Below are positions 24,301 to 39,300 of a stretch of 64,000 bases of DNA, piece by piece. The stretch is from Echinococcus granulosus. Taxonomy: Eukaryota; Platyhelminthes; Cestoda; Cyclophyllidea; Taeniidae. Position numbers and translations under genes: made by a program. The stretch is from assembly GCF_000524195.1 (NCBI RefSeq), contig NW_020170389.1, positions 154,617-218,616 on the forward strand, given 5' to 3'. Numbering within the stretch: position 1 is the stretch's first letter; each line of letters opens with the position of its first letter. The notes under the pieces are model-generated. The model had not been told where the DNA came from. It saw only the letters and a program-made list of their open reading frames with translations, and searched no databases.

Positions 24301-27300
24301 TCATAGTTATCCATAATCCAGCAGGTTTCGCAGTGGTTCCTTTTCACCTAGAACAGATTTTTGTTAAAAAGGTGAAAGTCTATAGAATTTGGCATAGTAA
24401 AACAAAAAAGCGTTGGTGTCTTTATTTATAAGCGGAAGTAGAATTGGCCGAGCTGCCACTCCCGTGTACGCAACGATTCGCTCGTGTTTGCCGTAAAGGC
24501 CTGATTTGTCTTACTGACATCCATCAATGCATAAATTGTCTTCCAAATTTTCGAAATAATCGTCTCCCAACTGTGAATCTAATCCGAGTCCGTTCTTTGA
24601 ATCACGCCATGTGCCAATTCCTCTGCTACCCATAAGCAGTTCTACAAGCAAATGTAGCTCTTCACCAAGGGTGATATTTTCTTCTTAAATGCGCACACTA
24701 GATCTAATTGCCATGAGCGAAGGTACAAAGATTTCATCCAAAAATTATTGCTACTTCAAATAATTAGTAAACTTTAATTCTTTTGAGTGCCTGGTGGTAT
24801 GGCAATCACGATTTCAAAGGCAGCATTGCTCTCTTCCGTGGTGTATGAACCCTAAAATGGTTTTTATCATCAAAGTTTGAAGCCATGAAGTGGCTCCCAT
24901 ATCTTGCTTTGTGTCTTGGAGATGACTAATCCATAATCCAAGGAGTACTTGTTAGTGAATGTAAGCAATCTTTGATAGCACATTACGCTTAGGGATTGGT
25001 TTCCAAATTGAAATATCTCTAGCAATAGTATAACGGCATTAAAAAGTAAAATCTTTTGGGTTCTTAATAAAAGCTTTCACTTATAGAGCCGCAAAGACAG
25101 AACGAGCAGACAAACTAAAACAGAAATATGAGGAATTGGTCACTCTCCTATCTGAGTAAGCTCTGAAATTGCAATAAATACTGCCCTTGGGGATTTGGAG
25201 TTCTGTATCTTCTCTTTTGTGTTTAGCTTTAGGAAACTAAAGCTTAAAGAGTTGTGTGATTCAGCACCCGAAAAGTGTCGTGTCAATCTCCGACTTCCAC
25301 TCCTACGTCGCGACCCAGAAAGCCACCTTCTGGCAGTTAACTTTGACAACCAGTTGATCGAAGTGCTCCGTGAGGTGCACTACCTCCTCATGATGAGCGG
25401 CGAAGGTCCTTGCGACCACGATGTGTCCCCAGAATTCAAGGCTGCGGTCCCGAGTCCTGCAGACCAGGTCAAGGAGAAGCTGCCTCCAGAGAGTATTGAA
25501 CTTTTTGAGAGAGCCGAACCGTTGCGTGAGGCAAGACTCAAATTGAACCAAATCGCCAACGCCTACAACACAGTTCGGCAGCAGACCTACACCGTAGAAT
25601 ACCCTCTCATTTCAGCCGATGTGGAGACCTTTGATAACAGTCTAGCTCCAGCTTTTGAAGAGATGAACTGGGAGGATTGTGAGTCTTCTTTTTACACAGA
25701 ACCCGAGAAGTGAATCGAGAGTTTACCAAGTTGCTTTTTCTTGCAGACGAAATAGGCTTCATCGACAGTAATCTGGTAAAAATAAGTGATCTGCGTGATC
25801 GTGTTCTGACGGCTCATGAGAATCTGCGAAAGATAGGCGCGTTGGCTTCACTATGGAACAATCTTCCACTCTATCAGGGCAAAGAGCGCAAATACGACTG
25901 TCTCATTCCGCTGGAGGACCGAGAGCCTATCAGGGAGGCACGCTATCGTGAGATGGTTGATGCTGCAGAGAAGATTCTCCGGCTTGTGGCGGTAATTTTC
26001 TTTTCGTTTTTTTAATTCAGACCCACATTTACTGTTTGGAGCCTGGTAAGTTTACGCGGCAGTTGGAATCATTTGTTCTTCATCTTGAATCACTGGATCC
26101 TCTTGTCTTCTGTCGTATTTTAAAGCTAGAGAACTCCTCTGAAGTTGTATGCAGACATACCAGTATAAGAGATTCATGAGTAGCGTACTGAAGGGCTGAG
26201 AGGCCAACGGGAATGACTGAAAGGACATGTAGCCATGGGGAGGTACAATCCATAAGGACTGAAGAGTCCGAGTAGTTAAAGAGGCAGTTTTGGTTTACTC
26301 TAGGCAGATGTGAAGTGGAGCCCATTGTGAAACTAAGCTAAAAGAAACGTCCCTTTTTAGGAGAATATGTACCTTTACAATGCGACACCAGATTCACCAG
26401 AGTGGATAGCCTATCAGGAGGCGATGGAAGATGTTATCCTGGAGGGCTTGACGGAGGCCGTCCGCTGCAGCCTCGCCTACATGTCCGATCACACGGACAA
26501 GACGAAATCCGAGATGCCGCTGATGCAGGGATCCCTCATCATTGATGTCAGTTGGTGGAATACTGTGGTTCTATCCAACGCATCAGCTGAATTTAGTCGT
26601 CAAAATGATTTGTAGTTATTAAACTCCCACATAGCCAATAAAGCCTTCAATCCTTTAAGCCCATAAGTAGACCAAGACTTACGCCTGTTAGTAAAGCTTC
26701 ACCCTTTTACTTTCCAGGGTACCCAGCTAAGATTCACACCAGCCATGCATGAAGCCCAAGGCGAGAGTCTGATGGATTTGGTGGACAGTTTGGTGCAGGA
26801 TATCACTGACCAATCACGTTTAGTCCCCCTTCTTTCCAGTCATCCTCCCCTGCCCGACATTAGAGCAGAACGGGAGGCTGCTGAACAAAAGGCTCGGGAG
26901 GAGGCAGAGGCTCTAGAGAGGAAGAAGGAAGGCGAAGAAGCCGAGGGAGAAGGTGGAGACAAAGAGGTCGAGAGGAAAGGCGAGGAGGAAGGAAGTGAAA
27001 AGGCAGAGGATGAAGAAGGAAAAGAGGAAGACGAGGAGGCCTCTGCTTCTGTGGCTCAAGAGGAGAAGAGCAAGAGCCTTCTCTCCAAGGCTTCGGATGA
27101 GAGCGCTCGAATCTCCAGAACTATAAAAGACCGAGTGGGATTCTCCTATCAGGTCATGCAGACACCCGAGATTGCGGACCTCATTATGAAGATTACCGAC
27201 CATGTGAATGCGGTAATGCGTGCGGCTTCGGAATATCAAGTTAATCTGGAATCAAATTACTCATTCTACTGGGCTGAGGATAGACGTGAATTCATCCGTC

Positions 27301-30300
27301 AATTTTGTCTTTATGGACGGTTATTGACACGAGACGACATAGATGTAAATGGAGATGTAATGGCTCCAGAGCATCCACCTACTCTTGACCAATTCAGGGA
27401 TATTATTCTCAAGTACGATAAAGTTTTTGAAGATGTGGAGAAGCTTGAAGACACACACATCTTTGACAACTGGATGCGTGTAGATTTGAAACCCTTTAAG
27501 GTGGCACTACTCACAGAGATCCGCCAATGGAGTGACAAATTCAAGCAATTCCTTGTGGATCATGTGACCAATACCCTGAGTGGTCTTAGCTCCTTCATTC
27601 ATGACAGTAATGAGGATCTCTCTTTCAAGGTGGCTACTGAGAAAGTGACCTACGATAAGCTCGTAACAATACTGGAACGCTTGAAGCTCATCCGGGAGGC
27701 GGAAGCTGCAACTGATGCCGGATTTGATCCACTGAGAGAGACTGTTGCACTGTTGAAAGAGTTCGGTGAGGAGTTACCGGAGTCTGTCGTCAAACTGTTG
27801 GAGGTAAGTTAATCGGGGCAATCTAATTAGTGCCTTCTAGGTATTACCTGCCCAATGGAATGAGCTGAAGAACTTCTCAGTGATCACGAAACAGAAAGTA
27901 CAGCCTCTTCAAGAGAGGGAGGTTCAAAATATTCGAGCCCTGAGCATAGACTACGATGAGCAGGCTTCGGCGATGCGGCGTGAGTTTGCCGAGTCGAATA
28001 TCTTCCAGTATGAATGTCCGAACCCCTACAGTCAACTTGATATGGTAATCCGATTGCATCTATCCCTTGATAACCAGCTGATGGGTGTCCTCTCCGTCCC
28101 AACCGCTTTTACCTTTTACAGTGGGATGTCCGGTTGAGTGAGATAGAAAAGGGCGTAGCCGCAATGCAGGTCTCCGCAAAGTCATTCGATGTCCGCGACA
28201 TTCCCAATTACGTGGATTTGAAGGCCATGCGTAGGGAGATGAAGGCAAACAAGAAGATGTGGGACTTGGTGGAAACTTTCAAAAGTTATGTGGCCTCTTG
28301 GAAGACGCAACTGTGGAAGCAGGTCGACTTCGAGGCAATTGAGGACGTGAGTGAGAGCTTACTCTTCACTACTAACAAAGCAGAAGGAATTATTCCTAAA
28401 GACAGCATAGGGCGTACGAGCCTGGAAGTAGTTCCATATAAGATCCTCATAGTGCATGGAAGGCCACTTGCGAGATTCGCATAACTTGACTTGAAGCATG
28501 TAACTTTCATTCCAGGTCATTCGCGACATTTCTCTGGAGCTGCGATCTATGGACAAAGACGTGAAGAAATGGCCGGTTTACAAGGGTCTGGAGGCGGTAC
28601 TGAAAGACATAGGTGCTTCCATGTCCGCGGTCAGTGATTTGCAGAATCCTGCTGTCAAGGATCGTCATTGGGTGGAGCTCATGCATGACACCGGTGCCGT
28701 GATCGATATCAGTGACGACACCACGCTGGAAGCTCTTCTCTCCTTGAACCTGCACAAATTCGAAGATGAAGTTCATGGAATTGTCTCCAAGGCTATGAAT
28801 GAGCAGAAAATTGAGGCGGATCTGGAGAAGATTGACTCCATCTGGAGGGACATGTACTTTGAGTATGAGCCGCATGAGCGAACTGGTCTGCTGTTGCCGA
28901 AGCAAACGGAGACTCTTACCACATTCCTTGAGGAGACTCAAGTCAAGGTGCTTGACATGATGGCAAATCGGGATAATGCCTATTCAATTGTCAAGATAAC
29001 CTATTGGAATAAAGCTCTGTTCACTGCTGACAAAGTTCTCTCTCTGTGGTTCGAGACACAAAGAGTGTGGTCAGGTCTGGAGGCTATATTTGTCCTCTGT
29101 GATGATATTCGTGAACAGTTACCGAAGGATACGGATCTCTTTTTCGAGCACGACAAGGAGTTTCGACTTTTGGCTGAAGAAATAGCCAAGAAACCGAAAG
29201 TCATCGAGGCCACCACTAGCCAACCTGAGCTCTTTGATAACATTCAGGCTGTACGCGATGGCCTGGCGATTTGTGAGAAGACACTGGCCGTCTACCTGGA
29301 GACCAAACGATTAGCCTTCCCAAGATTCTACTTCGTTTCACAGGCCGATTTGATGGATATTGTAAGCAAGGGAAAAATGCCAGAGAAGGTGTTCAAACAC
29401 CTCTCCAAGCTGTTTGATAGCATCTGCAACCTTGAGACCAACCAATCGAATTCCAACTTGACCGCTCTGAAGATGGAAGCCAAGGTAGGTCTAAACTTTT
29501 GTTTCTTGTTGACATTTGAACTCCACGAAACTGTTGTGCTCAACTGTGTTCCAGTCTGATAGCGTTCATCTTTTGGGTAGGATGGTGAGATTGTCAAGTT
29601 TGTCTCGACGTTCACCCTGGAGGGTCAGGTGGAGGAGTGGTTGAATCGCTTAATAGACGAAATGGTTCACACTATGCGTGCAACTCTATCGGAAGCCGTG
29701 GCTGCATACGAAGAAAAGCCTCGCGACCAGTGGATTTTTGACTACCCTGCTCAAGTGGCCCTCACCGGCTCACAAATCGGATGGACAGCTGAGGTTGGTA
29801 TCGCATTCGCACGACTGGAAGAGGGCCTTGAAAATGCTATGAAGGAGTACAACAAGAAACAGATCGCCTCACTTAGCACCCTAATCGAGATGCTGCTGAC
29901 TGATTTGACTCCTGGAGACCGTCAGAAGATTATGACCCTCTGCACCATCGATGTGCACAACCGAGATGCCGTCTCTAAACTCATTACAATGAAGGTGGAT
30001 AACTCAAGAGCCTTTCCCTGGCTCTCCCAATTGCGTGTGAGGTGGGATGAAAAGGTGAATGAGTGCTTTGTCAATATCTGCGATGCGGAATTCGCCTACG
30101 CGCACGAATACTTGGGCTGTACGCCTCGATTGGTGGTTACGCCGTTAACGGATAGGTGCTATATCACGCTGACACAGTCCCTCCACCTCGGAATGAGTGG
30201 TGCACCAGCAGGGCCTGCTGGAACAGGCAAGACAGAGACCACTAAGGACTTGGGTCGAGCTCTCGGCACCATGGTCTACGTCTTCAATTGCTCCGAGCAG

Positions 30301-33300
30301 ATGGACTACAAGTCAGTGGGCAATATCTACAAGGGCTTGGCTCAGACTGGTGCCTGGGGCTGCTTCGATGAGTTCAATCGCATTGCTGTGGAGGTCCTCT
30401 CCGTCATTGCCGTGCAGGTGGGAAAAATGTCCATGTTTTTATGTACAAAATACCTACCTGGAGAAGTGAAAATAAAATGTTTTTATGTGCCTTTACACAG
30501 GTTAAATGCATTCAGGATGCTGTCAAAACAAAAAAGTCCATATTTGACTTTCTGGGGGAGACGATACCACTAAAGCGCTCCGTGGGTCTCTTTATCACCA
30601 TGAATCCCGGCTATGCTGGTCGTACTGAACTGCCAGAAAACTTGAAGGCACTCTTCCGGTATGTTCCATCAAATCTACTTTAAATTGAGATCAAAAGATG
30701 GTGGAACAATGTGCTCAACATCTTCCCCATCAGAGTCACGAATATGTGACACATATCCTCTGTCACTTTATAGTCACTAGTTTTATTAAGTCGGTTTATT
30801 TTGAAATAGTAAACTGGGTATAAGACGTTCTTGGTTTGAGTGGCCAATTTTGAGGGTATTTTGTGGCATTTTTTGGTGATGATCAAGCGACGTCGTAGTG
30901 GAAGGTAATCGGTGTTGGTGTCGTTTTCTTGGCCTCTCGGTTATGGTAATTCATACATCTGATCATCGAAAAAATGGTTTTGTGCTCTTGAATCATCTGA
31001 TTTACCTAAATTAGTTAATCTCCCCTTTGAAAAATTATATAACTGCCTTTTCCACCTACGGTGAGTTATGAAATATAAGTAGTCTGTGCGAAGGTGTACC
31101 GATAAATTTGACGCCGGAATTCAGGAGCCATGGTAATAGCTAGTCTGTTCACTGCCTAAAGAACTACGGAATGAATGAGAGAACTGACGAGCTCTATTTA
31201 CTCTCTCTAGCCCCTGTGCGATGGTGGTGCCTGATTTCGGTCTGATCTGCGAGATTATGTTGGTAGCAGAGGGCTTTCTCAGTGCCCGCATTCTAGCGCG
31301 TAAATTCATCACACTCTACGAGTTGTGCAAGGAACTGCTCTCCAAGCAGGACCACTACGATTGGGGCTTGCGGGCCATCAAGTCAGTGCTAGTGGTGGCA
31401 GGCTCACTGAAGCGGGGTAATCGCGAGATGGCTGAGGATGCGGTACTAATGCGGGCGCTGCGTGACTTTAATACCCCCAAGATCATCACCGATGATCTGC
31501 CCGTCTTCCTGGGTCTTATCAGGGATCTATTCCCTGCTCTTGAAGCCCCGAGAAAACGGAATGTCAAGCTGGAGGAGGAGGTGAAGAAAGCTACTCTGGA
31601 TCTAGGTTTGCAGACTGAGGATGCATTCATTCTTAAGGTGAGAGGCGTCAAGGTTTGGCGTAGCACCTGATTTACTCCTGAAGGAATTATCAGCCTACAT
31701 GCCTGGTAAAAAGGAGGCGGAAAGTGTCTGGGTTTCTTTTTATGGTTGTATATTGAGCTGGAAGACTGGTGACATGGAGGGTCATCGTTACCTTTGATGC
31801 ACTAGTCAATCAAACATCCTATTTGGTGCATTTTGTGCCCTTGCATGGCAGGTTGTGCAACTGGACGAACTTTTTGCGGTCCGTCACTCCGTCTTTATCA
31901 ATGGCGGTGCAGGGGCAGGAAAAAGCGAGGTCTGGCGTACCCTCTATCACACTCACCTCATGAATGGCCGGACACCCACTGCTATTGACCTTGACCCCAA
32001 GGCCGTGACAAATGATGAACTCTTTGGTGTCATTAATCCTGCCACCAGAGAGTGGAAAGATGGTGAGTTCTCTTGATGGTGATTATGACTTTGTTTAGGT
32101 CTCTTCTCAACGATCATGCGAGACATGGCGAACCTGACTCACAAGGGACCAAAGTGGATAGTGCTGGACGGTGACATTGACCCAATGTGGATTGAGTCAC
32201 TGAACACTGTGATGGATGACAACAAGATTCTCACCCTGGCTAGTAATGAGCGAATTCCTCTCACACCGACAATGCGTCTTCTGTTTGAAATTAGCCATCT
32301 GAAGACAGCTACTCCTGCTACCGTCTCTCGAGCCGGTATACTCTACATCAATGCCAGCGATCTGGGATGGCTACCGTAAGTAAATATGAGGCAAAGCGCG
32401 TTTTCAAACCATTCCACCCCCAAATTAGACGATGAAATACCACTATTGCCTTCAGGTATGTTCACAGCTGGCTGGACAGTCGTGTGAAGAACAACAAAGT
32501 CCTTTCTCGCACCGAACGTCCCGCTTTGTCAATTTGCTTTGACAAGTACGTCGGTCCTTGCCTCGAGATCTGTAACACGAAGTTTAAAAAGATCACCACT
32601 ATACCCGATTTGGCCCATGTCAACATGCTCTGCTACCTACTTGAGAGCATGCTGGACGCACAGAAGAGCTCCAAGGATCACCGCGAATTCACCAAGGAGA
32701 ACTATGAAGGTCTTTTCTGTTTCTGCTGTGTATGGGCCGTGGGAGGGGCCCTATTTAAGGATCAAATGTCAGATCACCGACAAGAGTTTCATAAGTGGTG
32801 GGTGAATGAGTTCAAATCGGTTAAATTTCCTTCCAACGGAACCATCTTTGACTTCTTTTGGAGCCTTACGAGCCGCAAATTCGAGCCGTGGAGCTCGCTC
32901 CTCAAACCCTACGAGAGGGAGGAGAATCAACCGCTACAGGTGGGTTGAACATTATCAACTGTTGCACTTCCGAGTGGGATGTGAAAATCCCATCATTCTG
33001 CTTTGTGTAGAATTGTCTCGTTCCAACTGTGGAAACTGTCCGTGTGCAGTACTTCTTGGACAAATTGATCCAATCAGGCAGGCCCGTCATGTTGGTGGGT
33101 GCAGCCGGAACAGGAAAGTCGAACATTCTGCAGGACATGTTTGCACACCTCAGTAGTGAGGTGTTCATTGTGAAGAACATCTCCTTCAACTTCTACACCA
33201 CCAGTATGATGCTTCAGGAGATTTTGGACAAGAGTTTGGAGAAGAAGGCCGGGAAGAATTACGCTCCACCGGGCCAATTTAGGATGATCTACTTCATTGA

Positions 33301-36300
33301 TGATCTCAACATGCCTGAGGCTAGTGCTTTTCCCCTTGCAATCCATGCTGTTGCTTAACTGATAAGCTCCTCATATTATGAGCGGGGTAGAGTGGGTAAT
33401 GGAGGTGTCCTCCTGTCTCTGGACAAGGCAAGCTCTTAATTCCCCTCCTCTAGGAAGCATAGATGTCTATTCTTGGCATTGCTACGACTTTTGAAGGGCT
33501 TAGGGCAGAAGTAGTACTTGAAACCTCGGTCCTAGTAGTATGTAAACCGGTTTTAGTGATCATCTGGTATTAGAGAGGATCTCAATATTACTGTAAGTAC
33601 CGAAAAAGAGAAACCGAAGGACCCTAATCCCCCCCTGACTGTTGTTTGTATCGTGGTGGCGTCTAGGTGGACAAGTACTTCACAGTTCAGCCGCACACTC
33701 TAATGCGTCAACACATTGACCACAAGCACTTCTACGATCGTACAAAGCTGACCCTGAAGGTGATCCACAAGACCCAGTACGTGGCAGCCATGAATCCCAC
33801 GGTAGGCAGTTTCACTATTCAAGATCGACTTCAACGTCACTTCTGCACCCTTGCACTCTCCTTCCCCGACGAGTCGGCTGTCCAGTCCATCTACACGACC
33901 ATTATGAGCCAGCACTTCAGGAACAGCAACATGGCCCCCTCCATTGTCAAGATGGCGTCAGGTCTGATCACTGTGGCTATCGCAATTCACAACAAAATCA
34001 CGTCCACCTTCCTACCTACTGCGGTGTGCTTCCACTATGTCTTTAATCTACGGGATCTGTCCAACATTTTTCAGGTATGATCTTCAAAAGGGAAAGTTAA
34101 AATGTGACGTCTCTACTTGCATTTTCCCTTGATTGTAGGGGATGCTCTTCTCTGAAGCTGAAGTATTCACAACAGATTTGAGTATCCTCCGCCTCTATCG
34201 CCACGAGGCGATGCGGGTCTACTCCGACAAGATGATCTCTAAGAACGACATCAAGCAAGCAGTGGGTATAATCACCAACGGTATCACCAACGTCTTCAAT
34301 GAAGTATCTCCAGATGATCTGGCCGCTGAACCGACCCTTCTTTGTCACTTTGGTCGAGGTCTGGACGCCGACAAGCAGTACGCACAGATCCGGTCAATGG
34401 AACACATAACGCAGGTGCTTGTCGAAGGTCTCGAGATCTACAATGAATCCAATGCAGCTATGAATCTGGTCCTCTTCGGTGATGCTGTGGAGCATGTGAT
34501 GCGAGTGTGTAGAATCCTGGAAATGCCTCGGGGCAACTGTCTGCTCATTGGAGTTGGCGGGTCTGGAAAACAGTCGTTGTCTAGACTCGCCTCCTACATC
34601 GTCGGATTTGAGGTCTCCCAGATTGTCCTACGACGCAACTACACTATGTCGGATCTCAAGGCGCATATGGCAACTTTGTACACCAAAACGGGACTCAAGA
34701 ATGTCCCTGTTGTCTTCTTAATGACTGATGCCCAGGTGATTGAATGAAGGCCAGTTTTTATAATCCTATCCCCTCCCCCNNNNNNNNNNNNNNNNNNNNN
34801 NNNNNNNNNNNNNNNNNNNNNNNNNNNNNNNNNNNNNNNNNNNNNNNNNNNNNNNNNNNNNNNNNNNNNNNNNNNNNNNCCCCCCACCCCTTCCCGTATT
34901 CAGTCGGCCGTCACAACAGTGGCATAGGGCTCTGCTCATGCCATCCATCCCACCAACCTTCTTGTTAACCATTTTCTAGGCTTGCTTTTTTGATTGATAC
35001 ATCAAAGATAACTCGAATGCGGTAGTCAGATTCTGCTTTTTATGTTTCGTTCTCTTCAAGGTAGCTGATGAGGGTTTCTTGGTCTGCGTGAATGATTTTC
35101 TGGCTTCGGGTGAGATCGCCGGAATTTTCAATGACGAGGATCAAGAGGGTATCATCAAGAGCATTCGTAATGAAGCCAAGGCCATGGGCTACCTTGATAC
35201 TAATGACAATTGCTGGAAGTACTTCATTGAGAAGGTTCGCCGCACGCTTCGGGTAAGTGGTAGCCAGCAAACACATCCCGTTCTTGTAGAGTTCTGAAAT
35301 GCCTCTCATCTGTTTGACCAATCTCTGATCTGGTCTCACTGTTTTTAGGTGATCCTCTGCTTCTCGCCTGTTGGAAATACTCTGAGAACCCGTGCTCGTC
35401 GATTCCCAGCTTTGGTCAACTGCACCTCCATTGATTGGTTTCATGAATGGCCACAAGAGGCACTGCTGTCTGTGTCTCTTCGATTCCTCGAGGACTGTGA
35501 AGGCCTAGACGTGAGTTCACAGCACGTAGAAAGTGGTTTTATTTTTCTACAGTCTAAACAAGGTGAAAGGACACCTCGTCTGCCAATCGCTAACCTTGTA
35601 TTCGGACCTCGTTTCGTCTTTTGTGCCTATCATTGCCTCTCTTCACAACCGGGCACTCCATTTAGACGTGCATATGTAAAGACTATCATATTTTTTTGCA
35701 AGGATCAGAAGGCATTGAGCATATCATCATATCCCTGGAGAGGCTATCAGAAGTAATGAATGGTGTAGAACGGATGGGACACCGACTTTATAGGTAAATG
35801 TGACAACTGATCCTAACCCTCTTTTTCTGGGCTTGACTTCAGGATAATATTCGCACTTCAGTGAGCAATTACATGGCCTACCTCCACACCACAGTATCCG
35901 AGATCTCCGACATGTATTTCGAAAAGGAGCGTCGTCGAAACTACACCACACCTAAGTCATTCCTCGAGATGATCGCGCTGTATAAGCGTCTCACCTCCAA
36001 GCAACTACATGAAATCAACGCCATGATCGAGCGCCTCACAAATGGCCTTGAACGCCTCAGTGACGCCGCTGGGCAGACGGCTGAATTAAAGGTTCAACTA
36101 GCCGAGCAGACGGTAGTGGTGAACGAAAAGAATGAGGCGGCAAATGCTCTCATTCAGGTGGTCAGCAAGGAGACAGAAATCGTCTCCGCAGAGAAGGACT
36201 TTGTCGCCGGTGAGGAGGCGAAGGTGGCTATCATTAAGAATGAGGTGGAGATCAAACAGAAGGATTGTGAGCGTGATCTCATGAAGGCTGAACCAGCTCT

Positions 36301-39300
36301 GATCGCCGCACAAGAGGCCCTCAACACGCTTAATAAGAACAACCTCTCTGAGTTAAAAGCACTCACCTCGCCGCCCTCGGATGTTGAAATGGTCTGCTCA
36401 GCGGTTATGGCTCTCTTCGCTATGGACGGGAAAATCCCCAAGGATCGAAGTTGGAAGGCAGCGAAAGCAAGCATCATGTCAAAAGCGGACACACTGCTCT
36501 TTAACCTGGTCAACTATGACAAGGAGCATATCCATCCAGAATCGAAGAAAGTTGCACTAGGTTATGTGAGAAATTCCAACTTTAATCCAGAGGTTATAAA
36601 GACCAAGTCTCTGGCTGCAGCAGGTCTCTGCTCGTGGGTTATCAATATCCTAAAATTTCATGACGTCTTTCTGGAGGTCAAACCGAAACGAGATGCTCTG
36701 GATGCGGCGAATGAGGAGTTGCGCCAGGCTACGGAAAAACTTCAGGGTCTACGGGACAAGGTGCGTGTGCTGGAAGAATCGTTGAACAAGCTGACGGCAG
36801 AATTCCGGGCTGCAACTGAGGAGAAGCTGCGTTGTCAAAAAATGGCTGATGACACAGCCTTGACCTTGGATTTGGCCAATCGCCTTGTTAGTGGCTTCAG
36901 CGATGAGAAGGTGCGTTGGGCTCAAGAGGTTGAAAATCTCTACCAGTTGGGTAAAACCATATCTGGAGATGTCATATTCACAACTTCCTTCATATCGTAC
37001 TTTGGTTACCTCAGCGCATTCTTCCGAGATGAGTTAATGGAGAAAAGAATAAGACCCTTTTTGGATCAGCAACCGATCCAAATTCCACGAAGACAGAATA
37101 TTGACCCCCTAAAGATGCTAATTAACGATGCTATTGTGGCCGGATGGAATAATGACGGGCTTCCCAGTGATCGAATGTCTGTTGAAAATGCCACCATTCT
37201 TACGTTTTGCGAAAGATGGCCTCTGATGGTGGATCCCCAACTTCAGGCTATCAAGTGGATAAAGAATAAGTATGGCGATGATCTTATCGTAACTCGGCTA
37301 ACTAAGAAGGGCTACATCGACGAGATCATTAACGCTGTCCAGAATGGTCAGATTGTTTTGATTGAAAACCTTGGTGAGACCATAGATGCAATCCTCGACC
37401 CCGTCATTGGTCGTGTGACAATTCAGAAGGGTCGAGCAATGCTGATTGGTGATAAAGAGATTCCTTACAACCCGAACTTCAAGTTAATTCTTCACACTAA
37501 ACTAGCAAATCCTCACTACCAACCCGAGCTACAGGCTCAGACAACTCTTATTAATTTCACTGTTACAAGATCTGGCCTAGAAGACCAACTTCTAGCGGTT
37601 GTGGTGAGCAAGGAGAGACCTGATCTTGAGAAGCTTAAATCGGATTTGACCAAACAGCAGAATGAATTCAAGATTACTCTGAAGCAGCTGGAGGATTCAC
37701 TCTTAGCAAAACTTGCAAATACAGGTGGCAACTTTCTGGGTGACCATTCGCTGGTAGAGAATCTAGAAAGTAACAAGAGGACAGCTACTGAAATTGAAGA
37801 GAAAGTGGCTGAAGCAAAGGTCACTGAGGTAGAGATCAACGTCGCAAGAGAGCATTATCGTAACGTGGCGACCAGAGCGGCCCTAATCTACTTCATCATG
37901 AATGATTTAAACCGAATCCATCCCATGTATCAGTTCTCACTGAAGGCCTTCCGTACTGTCTTCGAGTGGGCTATCGACAATGCGCCTGAGGCAGAAACGG
38001 ACGAAGAGCGTCTCGCGAGTCTTATGGACAGTATTACTTACGCAATCTATGTTTACACTACGAGAGGCCTGTTTGAAAGAGACAAGCTCATTTTCTGCGT
38101 CCTAATGGTTCTCCAGATTCAGCACCATTCCGGCAACTTTCCTCAATTTCTCATAGATTTTCTTCTACGATATCCCGCAATTCCCGATCTCAAAAGTCCT
38201 GTGGACTTTCTTAGTGACCTTGGCTGGGGTGGGGTTCAGGCTCTCGTCAAGATGGACACTTTTCACGACCTCGATAAGGACATAATCGCCTCGACTAAAC
38301 GCTGGAAAACGTTTGTGGAGACTGAGGCTCCAGAAAAGGAGAAACTGCCTCAGGAATGGAAAAACAAGACGGAAGCGGAGAAACTTTGCATAATGCGAGC
38401 TCTTCGACCCGACCGAATGACTTACGCACTGACTTACTTCATTTCTACCACCTTTAGCTCCAAATACGTGGAAGGTCGGCAGGTGGATTTCGCCACATCC
38501 TACAAAGAGTCTAGACCCAATGTTCCAGTCTTCTTTATTCTCTCACCAGGTGTAGACCCGCTGAAAGATGTTGAAGTGCTAGGTCACAAGTTAGGTTTTA
38601 CAGTTGACAAGAACAACTTCCACAATGTCTCACTGGGTCAAGGACAGGAGATTGTAGCGGAGAATGCCCTCGACTTGGGAGCGATAGAGGGACACTGGGT
38701 GGTTTTGCAAAACATCCACCTAGTCAAACGATGGCTTCCCACATTGGAAAAAAAGTTGGAACAATTAGGAGAGATCGCCAATTCGAAGTTCCGTGTTTTT
38801 ATCAGCGCTGAACCGGCTCTCAGCGAGGATTCGCACATTATTCCACAAGGCATTCTTGAAAACGCCATCAAAATCATTAACGAACCACCCACCGGCATGC
38901 AAGCAAATCTCCATAAAGCTCTGGACAATTTCACACAGGTAGGGGGACACACATATTTAGCTTCCACCAGTGCCAACAAATGATAGCCCATTATTGTTTA
39001 ATTCAAGGAAACTCTGGAGCGCTGTTCCAAAGAGGCGGAGTTCAAGCCGATTCTATTTGCCCTCTGTTACTTCCATGCTGTTGTGTCGGAGCGAAGAAAG
39101 TTCGGTGCACAAGGCTGGAATAGGATCTATCCTTTCAACGCAGGCGACTTGCGTATCTGTTTGGACGTGCTCTATAACTATCTGGAAGTTAGCTCCAAGG
39201 TTCCGTGGGACGATTTGCGTTACCTCTTCGGGGAGATAATGTACGGTGGTCATATCACCGACGATTGGGATAGGCGACTTTGTCGAACCTTCCTGGAGGA

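Noticed and set aside
26913..27239. Minus-strand hydrophobic frame of 108 codons
   Set aside because: It is the antisense of the Glu/Lys-rich dynein insertion, which reads as Leu/Phe on the other strand.
34736..35060. Possible lost dynein exon in the N gap
   Set aside because: The protein runs directly from MTDAQ to VADEGF across the gap as in the family, so nothing is missing.
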